Positions 44,897-54,718 of a stretch of 55,458 bases of DNA are shown piece by piece (within the stretch, counting starts at the first letter, position 1; every line of letters starts with the position of its first letter). The notes under the pieces were generated by a model. That model was given only the letters and a program-made list of their open reading frames with translations. It had not been told where the DNA came from and searched no databases. Made by a program: the position numbers and the translations under genes. This DNA comes from Phytophthora quininea (lineage: Eukaryota; Oomycota; Peronosporomycetes; Peronosporales; Peronosporaceae). The DNA is taken from NCBI GenBank assembly GCA_011947345.1, contig JAAVTG010000469.1, positions 1 to 55,458 on the forward strand, written 5' to 3'.

Positions 44897-45043
44897 GGTT
44901 CTTCTTCTTGGTAGTAGGTTCTTGGTCCTAGAAGCTTGGTTGGAGGCCGGCAACAGCAAAAATGAGAGCCGCTAAGGTGAACTGCTTGCCTCGCAAGAAA
45001 GACTGGTCTCTTCGATTGCGGTCTAGATTGGACCTGCTGTTCG
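44571..45043. repeat. 473-bp direct repeat: effector promoter and N-terminal coding region
   Basis: Matches 42,533-43,005 in the same orientation with very few changes. It covers the 147-bp promoter and codons 1 to about 109. Outside it the two loci differ both upstream and in the tail. Confidence 0.88.
44897..45043 (-). promoter_or_regulatory. Effector promoter with oomycete Inr-like element (second copy)
   Basis: Same 147 bp as at 42,859-43,005, with the CTCATTTTTGC element at about 44,955-44,966 on the minus strand. Beyond 45,043 the sequence is unrelated to the first copy. Confidence 0.45.
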
Positions 45044-45591
45044 TAAACAACATCCACGACTACGATCATCATTGTTTTCATCGTACTTTCGCTGTCACTT
45101 TCAAATCAGCGGCAGATCGAGCAGAGCCAAAGTATCATTCCAGGTAGCAACCCAGTGGGAGGGTCCTGAGAAACTACGTAGTTTACTGGGATGTGACAAA
45201 TCACTGAGTAGCATCACAGTTACTTGATGTGATTGTTTTTAACTGTATATATTCTCTGGATATTTTCCTTCATCGCATCTACACACCGATGCAGTGTGGG
45301 GCAAACCGAGCTTTGTTAATGAAGTTTTTCTCGAACAATTCCTCCTAACGCCTCGACGGCACGCCATTGTGTTGGCGTGAACCCGGGTGAGGAGTGGTGG
45401 GTCGAAAACGATGAAAAATCGCAAGTGATTCCTAGCAGTGCAATTCTAGAGCTCGTTGGGCCCTGACAGCCAGCCAGTGCTTTGACCATCTCAAGATCGG
45501 CTGTGTGAAGTGCTCGCTGCTAACCGGAAAAACCGCTTTTCACCTTCGGCCAAAATACTACATTATATCCAGAAAACAAACACGGTAAAAT
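45044..45591. other. No recognisable gene
   Basis: Intergenic sequence upstream of the type B effector. Nothing supported. Confidence 0.4.
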
Positions 45592-45858
45592 AGTATCCGC
45601 GCTCGTCCGCAAGATGGTGCAACAAGCAAAAGAGCAACCATAAAGATTAGTACGTTTAGGAACGGCTCAAGTTTACTTGAAAAGTGCACAGCCATTCAGA
45701 AGAAACTATTAGCAGCGACACCCAAGGAAGGAGCCTTAAAGGAGGCAAATGCGGTATCATGGACAATCAGCAGGAAGAAAGATGTATCGGCTGTCATAAA
45801 GCTGATTCAGAAATTTGGTGACAAGGAAATACAGTGGTCACAACCACTTCCAGTCTAA
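45592..45858 (+). pseudogene. Unrecognised Lys-rich reading frame without a start
   Basis: About 89 open codons end at TAA 45,856-45,858. Pieces such as SLLEKCTAIQKKLLAATPKE and VSAVIKLIQKFGDKEIQWSQ look like helical coding sequence, but there is no ATG at the 5' end. It lies just before the MITE-like insertion and the gag remnant, so it may be part of a decayed transposon. Family unknown. Confidence 0.25.
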
Positions 45859-45956
45859 CTCAGGAGATGATTCAACAACAGCTACGTGGGACTCTCAGCT
45901 CCCAAGCAGAGTCTTTGGTTTTGTGAGAACGGGACAAAGTATACTTTAGTCTTTAA

Positions 45957-46703
45957 CAAGGATTGCCTGACTCAACCAGACCATTTTTCGTAGTGGGTCG
46001 AAAACTAATTTTACCAAAAAGATATGAGGCATCGTTAAGCTGTGTCAATACATCATGCCATGGTATAAAAACATAGTGGGCTAGGTTGTACCGCGGAAAT
46101 AGCGTCCATTTACCTTCTATTGCATGATATGTAGGAGGTGGCAAGTTCAGAGTTTTGAAAAATTGTCGGTATGTCTCTAAGTGTTTCGTTAAAATGATGG
46201 CACCTTAGCCAAAACTAGTTATACACATCCAATCACAGGGCTTTCAATATTGGCTGAACGTTTGCGTTAAGGTGTGTATTCACGTGCAGCGCCCTAGATG
46301 ACCCGATAAAAATAGCTCCTTGAAGAAAAACTCAAAATGACCAACTATGCTATCGTTTTAGACATGTTATATGTTCAGGAACTATTATTATTTTACTTAG
46401 ACAACTAGATATGGCATAGGTAGCCCAAGAACAAAGACGCCATGTGAAAATAATTCCAATCGAACGAAATTTTTATTTTGCCTATAGAAAACTCGAAGCC
46501 ATTTTGTTTGGAATGCCATGTTTGACCTACGATAATTCAATAACCAAAACAGATCCGATCATGCCACTACCCCCTTCTCTTAGAAAAACGTAAATTTAAT
46601 GGCATAAAAATATTGTGGGCTAATTTACAAAACTGGAGATTTTAGTTTTCAGACTACCCCGAAAAATGCCGTTTTTCGGTCTGGTTGAGTCAGACAATCC
46701 TTG
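45957..46703. mobile_element. TTAA-flanked MITE-like DNA transposon
   Basis: The 747-bp element starts CAAGGATTGCCTGACTCAAC and ends in the inverted counterpart (GTTGAGTCAGACAATCCTTG), about 25 bp of nearly perfect terminal inverted repeat. TTAA lies on both sides (45,953-45,956 and 46,704-46,707), the target site of piggyBac-type transposons. It also has subterminal direct repeats of about 25 bp (around 46,062 and 46,600, ending GTGGGCTA). No transposase is encoded, so it would be non-autonomous. Confidence 0.65.
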
Positions 46704-46746
46704 TTAAGTTCTAAAGATGAAGACTCGAAGCGGCAGGACGACGGCA

Positions 46747-47343
46747 ATGCAGCCGGCGCGTCCAAGCCGCGGCACGCGGGGCAACGACACAGCTATGGCG
46801 AACGTACCGGTAACGTCATCGGCCATACTGCCACCCTGGATCACGGACATCTCTCATGCGAGTTTGGTTTTGTGGAAGAAGGAGCGCCACTAGTATGAAG
46901 ACGCAGTCACTACTCGGTGCGCCATCTCGGGCGAGGACGTAAACAAAGCTATGATGACGATCAAGAACACCAATGACCACGCTCATCTGGAGATGCTCTG
47001 CAAGTTTGAGTGGGAGGTACTACTCGCGTCGATCACTGAAGAGCGGATTATCAACGAGATCAACAAGATAGTCAACAATGTGAATAATGGTTCCATTGGG
47101 AACATCGACGCCCATTTTGACGAAGAGTTGTAGATGGACCTACAAGAATCGGACGTTCATGCGCGAGTAGTAAAGTACTTCAAACAGTGTGAAAACATTC
47201 TTATGGAGATTGGACTGCAAAATACGTTTTCTACTTAGATTGACATCACGCACAAATGCACGATCCTGAAGAAGCAGCCAGCAGCACTTCGCGATGAGGT
47301 GCAAACGCACCAAAAACTGATCGACAAACCAGCACAAGAGTGA
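46747..47343 (+). pseudogene. Retrotransposon gag-like remnant
   Basis: From ATG 46,747 one frame reads on through TAGs at 46,891 and 47,131, a later TAG and a TGA near 47,341. Pieces are PPWITDISHASLVLWKKERH, NKAMMTIKNTNDHAHLEMLC, SITEERIINEINKIVNNVNN and HARVVKYFKQCENILMEIGL. The order resembles the gag region of oomycete LTR retrotransposons (a WxxxRxxYE-like start followed by helices), with no zinc knuckle seen. The class (Ty3 or Ty1) is not determined. Confidence 0.55.
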
Positions 47344-48131
47344 TGTAGTTTTATACAAGCTAGTGAAAGGAAAGGCTCTCGAGCAGGATCTCGTAACAGC
47401 ATCCCAAATTTCGAGCGGGTATGCCAAACAATTAACATTTTCCACAATCATTACAATTTTCTCGTGCCGTGGAAGACGATTGCGCTTAGCTTGATTCATC
47501 TCTTCCCGTACCGACTTCCTTCGTTATGCCAAGTGACTGCGTTTATCTCGCCGAAGTACTACGAATCCCCACGTTGAGACAAAATGAGCTGATCGCTCAG
47601 TTTTCAGTACAGTTTACGATATTGAGATTGGGTCGCTCATTGTTGTCGTTTTTTTTGCGTTGGCGAGTGGTTTTCTGCCACACTGCTTGATGGAGATACA
47701 ATTTTTGAAGAGTTCTAAATGATAATTCAAGCCGTCCGCAGGTAGCTTGGGTAGTAATCGTCAAACCCACAGAGTCGCACGCCAACATTTACAACGATGT
47801 GAACCAAAAGCTGACTTTGGACCAGGTTTAAAACTTTCGCTCCAGAGCCAGTCAGCGCATTCCGCTGACGCTGATCGTTGCGCACAGCTGGATGCCTTCG
47901 GATCTGCCGTCACTGCCTACAAACCAGTTCCGATAAGTTTTTTTGCCTTTCTGAGGCCGCCGATCCCCCTTCCCGACAGAAGATAATGATTGGGATCGTC
48001 ATGATGATGGTCACTGGATCTCGTCGATCCGGCTAGCTCGATACTACTCATCATTCGTCTCAGGTGACGCGAGTTATCCCGGCTGACCATTTCCCAATTG
48101 ACTCTCAAGCAATCAAGTCAACCTGCAAACC
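47344..48131. other. No recognisable gene; short motif shared with 0.7 kb
   Basis: No supported gene. The stretch 47,878-47,937 resembles 711-760 (plus strand). Confidence 0.35.
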
Positions 48132-48670
48132 ATGGGACAATCGACGTGTTTTTTTCTCCTTATCACCTCAGTTGAAGCCGTCATTTTCATCCAAGCGGCT
48201 GGAATCAAGTACGACGAAGTTGAGCCATGGCCGCAGACTAAGGCCACGACCCAAGAGTACAAGCCCGCAATGCAATTCAAGCCGCAGCTCTACGTTAGCC
48301 GAGGCTGCCACTCGTATCCTGCTGTGGACGAAGACGGTAATGTTGGCGGCATCAAAGGTTCACGGGAGATTCCTGCGGTGGTTCTCGCTACAGGTCGCAA
48401 GTGTACGGTCGATCGGCGGCTTACAAGGACAAGTGGGCCGTCATGTACGCCTGGTACTTCCCAACGACTAAACATCTCTGGGACCACGCGATCGTATGAC
48501 TTGGCAGCGATAATGCCACTATCTCGGCTGTGACAACGTCCCGAGCGTCCAACTTGGACCACTACTTTACGTACTCGCCGGTGGATGCTGACACACTCGA
48601 CGGTGACAGTGTCAAGCTCTGCTATTGGGCTTATCGACCATGGCACAATATAAAAACCACGACGAGACTA
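48132..48670 (+). pseudogene. NLP (necrosis-inducing-like, NPP1 family) pseudogene
   Basis: ATG at 48,132 is followed by a hydrophobic stretch that may be a degraded signal peptide and then the recognisable N-terminal NLP region. The frame changes near 48,400, where the Trp/Tyr/Phe-rich central strand appears in another frame, and this is followed by a TGA at about 48,497. Further NLP-like sequence continues to about 48,660. The conserved central heptapeptide that binds the metal ion is missing from the expected place, and there is no intact C-terminus. Members of the family permeabilise plant membranes; this copy could not make an active protein. Confidence 0.7.
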
Positions 48671-49480
48671 GGCGACTTTCCTTTCCTTCGACTCAAGCAC
48701 CAACGCCATCGGACTGCCTCATGTGTATTGGAGATGCTCAGCTATCTGCAAGACGGGAAGCGCGGATCGCACTAAGTCGTCGTGTTACTACCGAAGAAGA
48801 TTGAACATTTCCAACTGCAAGGCACCCGCACCGTCACTCTGGACCTCCCCTTCCGTAAAAAGCTGCATCAAGTGCGGAAAAACAACAACAAGGGAAACAC
48901 TGGTAGTGATATCCAAGCGACAAAAGATGGAACAGCTCTAGAAGCTTTTGTTGCAGGTGTCGTTGTGCAAGCCACCAGTGGGTGGAGTTCCAGGCCTCTT
49001 TGGCAGGGTGTTGTGTGTGACCGAAGAGTGTCGCGGCAGGAAGCAAATGTTTATTGACTTGCTTGTTGGAGGTGGCCTCTGGACGTTGCTGCAGTGATGG
49101 GGACGTGCTGGCGATTTTCGGAGGCTCTCGGCTCGAAGGTTGGGATGACTCTATTGCTCTCGAAAGGGACGCAGCTTCGTGCGACCCAGGTTTGCTGTCT
49201 TGTACGTAGCTTGCATCTCCATTGGTCCGATGGCGTTCGTGGACGTCAAAAGAAAATGAAACTCATAAAACTCGAGCTTCCGTTGTTGATCGTTGTCTTT
49301 GTTGCACCCTCCAGTACTTTTGTGCGGAGTGAACGCGGGGTAGAAAAAGAAGTTTTGTCGGCGTAAGCGAGGACTCGAATTCATAACATGTGAATGGACT
49401 GCTCTTAATTTTCCCACGCGATTCTGACCTCGAGTCGTTGGGCAAGACAGCACGCGGTTTTTGTAGTATAGCGCGCAGTG
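48671..49480. other. No recognisable gene
   Basis: Short frames only (for example 48,782-49,057, plus). The start (48,676-48,757) resembles 1018-1098. Confidence 0.4.
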
Positions 49481-49578
49481 GTGATGGTAAGCACAAGGGC
49501 TCACAATCAGCCTTTCAGCACCTTGTTTAGTAACATGTAAACAAGGTGCTGATTGTTAGCTCTTGTGCTCACCATCAC
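49481..49578. repeat. Near-perfect 40-bp inverted repeat (long hairpin)
   Basis: The left arm begins GTGATGGTAAGCACAAGGGC, the right arm ends GCTCTTGTGCTCACCATCAC, and the loop is AGTAACATGT. The arms match over about 40 bp with three substitutions, apart from an 8-bp insertion in the left arm. It may be a small foldback element or part of a rearranged SINE; TAGCGCGCAGTGG just before it recalls a tRNA A box. Confidence 0.75.
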
Positions 49579-49758
49579 CAAACAATGTTTAAGCAACCGA
49601 ATGTTTGCTTTGCGATCGAGGCACAGCAAGATTACACAAGAAATAACTGCCTGTACAGTACTAAAGAGCTGCTACAGGAACGCCGACAGAGCTAACCAAA
49701 CAGTAAAACACTTTTCAATTCTCTCTCAAGTTCTAAAGCTTCCTCTGTTACAAGCACC

Positions 49759-50888
49759 ATGCTCAAGCGACGATTCATCGTCAACCCGTTCACCGGGTTG
49801 GCTCTCACCGAGAACGATCATCTTCAGCTCCAAGACGTCGCCAACTCGCTGGTTATGGACAACCTGGCCAAGTCCACGAATGAAAGTGGACTCTCAGCAT
49901 TGGAAGCTCGTCAAGGAGCGGCAGGAGATCAAAATGTTCACAGAGCGCTCGTCGACCTCCACTTCTGGAGAGATCGTCACGGGGAATGGCCTACCGATCT
50001 TATTGTGCGTCGGTGAACTGGAAGGTAAGCTCAAAGACCTCATTGCGGAGTGGTCAGTCAGTCTTTGGAGGCGATGCATATCAAAGCTTCGTACGTCGAG
50101 GATTCCAGTGGAGCTGCCGTCCTGGACACCATCATTGAGCCATCCTTGGAGGAACCGTTCCAGTCGCTGCTGGTGAAGTGGATGGAGGTGGATATCCCGT
50201 TTACGTCGACCAAATTCGTCAAGAACCGCGCCTACGTCTACCTCGAAGGCACCGGATATGTACGAGACGCCGACGGCAAGCAGCTTGGCTATCACCGTCT
50301 TCACTCCACTCCTGACATTCCCAACCGCATTCGCGGCAATATGAGCGCACTCGCGTTCTGGCAACAGGCCGGTCCCAATAAGCTGAACGTATGGGGAACG
50401 GCGGTGATGGATCCCGGAGGCGACTTCATCCGCGTTCTCATCGTGCCAGCCATGGCGGACGCCTTCCTCTCCAGCGCCAAGTACGCTTACTGCGGACGGA
50501 TGAAGAAGCTCGCGTGGATGCTGGAGAAGCGATACCAAGAGTCCAAGCAGCACGGCGCTCCCAGCAAGCAAGCCGTTTGCGTGACGTGCACGGCGGCTAT
50601 CAGTGGACGTCGACTCGGCGATTTCGGCAAGAGCAATAGCACCTGCAAGATCTGCTTCGGCTTTGTTTCCCACGCCTGCATGGTTACTCACAAGCTGAGC
50701 TTCGTGGACCCGGACTTGCTGCTCTCGCAACGCAACATCACCTTCTGCACGGCGAGGTGACTAGTATGAGCACGACCGACGTTGTTCGTGTCATGATGTT
50801 GGGCACCAAACCTCACAGTGCACTATCAGCGACTCAGTCGGTGTCCTCGACCAGCAATTCGATCTCCAGCTACTCACTGCAAGGGTAG
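49759..50888 (+). pseudogene. START-like / FYVE-like zinc-finger protein, three frameshifts
   Basis: ATG at 49,759 (MLKRRFIVNPFTGLALTEND). Shifts occur near 49,880, near 50,045 and near 50,750. The START-like part is clear (MHIKASYVEDSSGAAVLDTI, LLVKWMEVDIPFTSTKFVKN, VMDPGGDFIRVLIVPAMADA, YAYCGRMKKLAWMLEKRYQE). The finger has CVTC and CKICFGFVSHAC, where one zinc Cys is replaced by Ser, and FCT with the last Cys lost at the third shift. The restored tail would end in a Ser-rich stretch at TAG 50,888. The copy is the most diverged of the family and is on the opposite strand to most. Confidence 0.75.
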
Positions 50889-52644
50889 TGGATCACAGAT
50901 CCCCCAGTGCTCGGTGTGTCAATGTGAAATATGATGTCGATGCGGTTCCTAGACGCCCAACGCTTTTCGATGTAACTCGCGACACCTTATCTGGGCCGTT
51001 GGCCACCGAGCCCACGTCCTGGGCCTGCTTCACGCAGAACCATAGCATATGTGATAACCATGACAAATTGCTCAAAACGTTTTATTGTTAATCACCATGA
51101 AGATCATAATATGATAAGGCACTCTTGTCGCCTCTTCCGAGTCCCTGGGCAGCAGATTTCCGGTTTTATTTTTACTTAAAGTATTTCGGCGCGGAAACGC
51201 TGCTTCTCCTCTCGAATCCTCCCTTCGGGTCGCTTGTTCACGTGGCGAATTCCATCTCTGGCTTTCTGGCACTTCGGTGAAGATAGAGCTCTCCGCAGCG
51301 TGCAAACCCAATTCCGTGAAATTATTAAATCGACATTGGGATAGTCAAAGGATCTCCACCAGGCCAACCGAAGGGCATTTTCCAAGTCATGATATCTAAA
51401 AACGGGTCCGTTCTGCACCAGGTACATGATGCAGGCGAAACATTCCAAGCTGGACGGGACCAAGTGGCTGTTTGGACACTTTGAATGAAAACGGAGTGGT
51501 GAACTCGGTAATTGAATAAGTTTCCCAGTGTGAATTATCTCAAGTGAATGGAATTCCTGCTCATAGCGTTGGACGGAGAAACACTCCCAGTGATGCTCTA
51601 GGGGATACGGGGGTGAGCACGACATGCTTAAAGTCATCGTCAACAGTGTAGTGACCTATTGGCTACACAGCCACACTCAAGCTTATCGCAACGTACCTGC
51701 TGCAATCCAAGTGAGCGACGTCATGACACCCCGACTGGGAGCAAGTTTTCAAGGAGGAAGACGCTCATTTCGACATTTCACAGCGATCCTGACATTGATC
51801 TGTACAGTTGTGTTATTGATGGCGAAGAAATTAATGCGGTGGATAGTGGAATCTTTGTATGGATTAGCCAGCACGATCGATGGCGCTAAAAAGCGCAAAC
51901 GAGGAGAGTGATGGCGGGTACTGGAGCGACATCGACGCGTGCACGAGGAATACAATATTTCGTCGAAGTGAGCCATGGCCTCGGCAGCTTTCTAGAAGGA
52001 TACCTGGTCACAGTGCATTAGTTTTACGACAACCGACAGCTGAGAATGGCGTCGGTTTGAAGGTTCTACTGGAAAAACTATGGACTGTTCATGATCATTT
52101 TTTATGTTGTGAAATGAATCGAGGTTGCGATGACCACTTGGAAGTTGTGAAGTTGCTGAGTGCCACTCACAAGTGGCTCGCACAGGCAATCGGATCATTT
52201 CAAAACCGGACAACCGTCATGCATCTTGCTGTTGAAGCGAATCAACATCAATCTGTGCTCATATCAAATTTCCATGGATCCTCCTCGCACTTTACAGCAT
52301 CGACAAGCTCAGCGGCAATGCGAATTGAAGTCGGCATTTATTGAATTTATGGAGAAGAATGGAGAATTTTCAACGTCAGTACTAGCTGTGATCGAGCACC
52401 AAACCTGGTGATCATGGCGTGGGGGTTCAAACAGCAATGTATTGTAGCAGCAAGTGTGTTGTAGCATTGGCTTATGAGCCACGCATAGGAGCGTGTGCCT
52501 GGGAGGGATGTGGTGGGTTTTATTGTTTGGTACTTGGACTTGATCTTGCAAATTCGAAAGTGATAGAACTGTCCCTGCAGTTTGTTGTGCACTGCGTTCT
52601 CAAGTTGAACCGACGAGTCTTGCCAATATTAAGTTTGGTTTTGC
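50889..52644. other. No supported gene
   Basis: Open frames at 51,176-51,643 (minus, 155 codons from a TTG) and 51,880-52,344 (plus, 154 codons, with HLEVVKLLSATHKWL, slightly ankyrin-like) overlap other frames. I cannot assign either. Confidence 0.35.
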
Positions 52645-53196
52645 TCACTTCTCTTGCCATGTCACGTTGATCTTACCTTTTGCAGTTTTGATTTTACCTG
52701 TCGCCGTTTTGAACCTGAAAAGGTCTAGTAATTCGCCGTGGACGTCCTCGAAGATCATGTCGAAACAGTCCAAATCGGCCTGCGAGAGCTTGTCATCGTC
52801 CAAGACACTTTTGCCAAAGTTAAAAACGTCGTCGTGTGCTGCCTTGTTTTATATCTCCAGAGCCCATTCTTTTAAAGGCGTCAGGTCCTCTGAACTTTAA
52901 AGGCGGCCGAACGTCTCGTCACCCGACTCGCCGACATGGCGTTTGGAAGCAACAAGTTTGTCGCAGTACTCCTGTAGCGTTCCGCTTTTCGTCGTAAGCC
53001 CGAGAAGCAGGCGGAGGTACTTGATCCCCGCGTCGAGCTCGGCGAGTTCCACTTCAGTGGCGGCAAGTTCCGCTTCAAGCTCCGAAAATTGATCTTCTTG
53101 CTTTCGTTGGTTGTCCAAAAGTAGCTGCTGGAGGCGAGTCTCGATATCGCGCAATAGCTGGGCTAAGTCCTGGTAGGAAGGCTCCACGGTGGCCAT
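52645..53196 (-). pseudogene. Coiled-coil protein gene with two in-frame TAA codons
   Basis: ATG at 53,196 (MATVEPSYQDLAQLLRDIET). Residues 1-99 form a coiled coil (LQQLLLDNQRKQEDQFSELE, AELAATEVELAELDAGIKYL) and end at TAA 52,897-52,899. The same frame continues with SSEDLTPLKEWALEI, a TAA at 52,849-52,851, then NKAAHDDVFNFGKSVLDDD, KLSQADLDCFDMIFEDVHGE and a basic tail to TGA 52,645. The continuation is acidic and protein-like, so the original protein was probably about 183 residues. A true 99-residue product remains possible. No family was recognised; a role as scaffold is only a guess. Confidence 0.5.
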
Positions 53197-53317
53197 GAAT
53201 ACGACTTTGTCAAAAGGAAAATGGTCGATCGACACCAAGCAAAAGGAATTGATTGATGCAGACGACTGCAAGTCAAGAATTGATATTCAGAGACATCTTA
53301 GCTATCTGGCTGATGGT

Positions 53318-54468
53318 TCACGAGATCTCTGAGTGAGTGTCCGACAACGATGAAGACGTATCCATAGACGACGCATGCATTTTGTTGGTGGGGTAGTTCT
53401 TGGCCATATCTCGCGCAACTTCCAAAGCATCCAGCCTCGATGCCTCAGACACGCACAGTACGCAGAATGTCACCTTCGGCTGCAGCAATTTCCCGTCGGG
53501 GGCGATGAGACTGATGCGTTTGCGGACTCTGCACGATCGGCAGATGCCTCGGAAGCAGATTTTGCAGGTACTGCGTCCGATAGCCCCGAAAATGCCGTCC
53601 ACAATGCTCTTGGTGCAAGTAAGGCAGCTATTGGCCTCGCTTTGAAGTCTCTCGGAGCGACGACGCTGCAACATCCACATGAGTTTGGTCATTTGCCCAC
53701 AAGGCTCGTAGTTGGTGGCGGATAGCAGACATTCTGCAGCGATCGGCAGCATGAGGAAGCGCAGGAGATCTCCACCCGGTTCTAACGTACTGAGCGAGTG
53801 GTTGTCGATGAAGAACTCTGTGAGCTGACGGAACATGCAGCAGATCGACAAGTTACCTCGCACCACATTAGGAAGTGGTTTGGTCTGGGGAAGTCGATCG
53901 AGTGCATAAGGTGGTAGCCCACCCGCTCGCCGTTGAGGAAGTGCAGAATGCCGGTGGCCTCGACGTAGACAAAGTCTCGGTTCTTGATGAGGTTGGTGGA
54001 CTCCAACGGCAAGTCTCGCTGCATCCACTTGACGACGACGGAGAGGAAAGGGTCTTCCTCGGTCGGTATGATGATCGGAGCCAGTACGGCTGCATCATTG
54101 ACGTCGTGGACGTACGAGGCCTTCATCCTCATGGTGTCCAATGTCGGATTCATGACGCCAAGCATGAGGTCGTCCATATTCCCTGGGAACGTGCCCACAC
54201 TGAGCATGACTGGAATATCTCCACCGTTCTGTCCCCGCTGTTTCTCCTCCGGTGCGTCACGTCGGACATGAACGTGGATGTCTCCTCGTGACTTGACGGG
54301 CTTCCATCGAGCTGGGTCGACCTTGCGTCCGTCGTGATCGACGAAACGTTGATACTTGTCAAAGTTCTGCTGAATGAGGGTGTCGACCAGGTCAAGCAGC
54401 AGCGTGTGGTCCTCGTCCGAGAGCACAAGTCCCGGGTACGGATTCGACTGGAAGCGGTCCTTCCCCAT
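53318..54468 (-). pseudogene. START-like / FYVE-like zinc-finger protein, one frameshift
   Basis: ATG at 54,468 (MGKDRFQSNPYPGLVLSDED). START-like blocks: DIPVMLSVGTFPGNMDDLML, MRMKASYVHDVNDAAVLAP, VVVKWMQRDLPLESTNLIKN, FVYVEATGILHFLNGERVGY. At about 53,890 one C is missing from a C-run (HSIDFP...), shifting the frame. The rest continues with QTKPLPNVVRGNLSICCMFR, LEPGGDLLRFLMLPIAAECL and an intact finger (CLTC, CKICFRGICRSCRVRKRISL, FCVLC) to a Ser-rich tail. Otherwise complete at about 383 residues, so this is the best candidate for a consensus error. Followed on the same strand by the coiled-coil gene. Confidence 0.78.
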
Positions 54469-54718
54469 CGAAATGCTCTGTTTGTTCTGGTTTCTTAGCG
54501 ACCGCCAGCAGAACGGAGACTGTGGTTCTGAAAGCCTCGCGTTGAGCACGCGATGTATCCCTCCGTGGTGGTCGATTGCGCAGAGATGGGACCCCTGCCT
54601 TGCTCACGAAGTTTTGGGGGACAATCACGACCGTGGAATCAACTTCATGTTTTAAAAAGCTCTTAGCAACCTGGACGGCTTCTTACGATACTAGACGTGG
54701 AGGTGCTAGCTCATCAGT

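Noticed and set aside
49350..49480. A possible tRNA gene or SINE (box-like TAGCGCGCAGTGG and GACTCGAGGTC)
   Set aside because: The boxes are in the wrong order or strand and no cloverleaf can be drawn by eye. A tRNA scan would decide.
51880..52344. A 154-codon frame with HLEVVKLLSATHKWL, considered as an ankyrin gene
   Set aside because: Only one repeat-like core and no family N- or C-terminus; opposite frames are also open.
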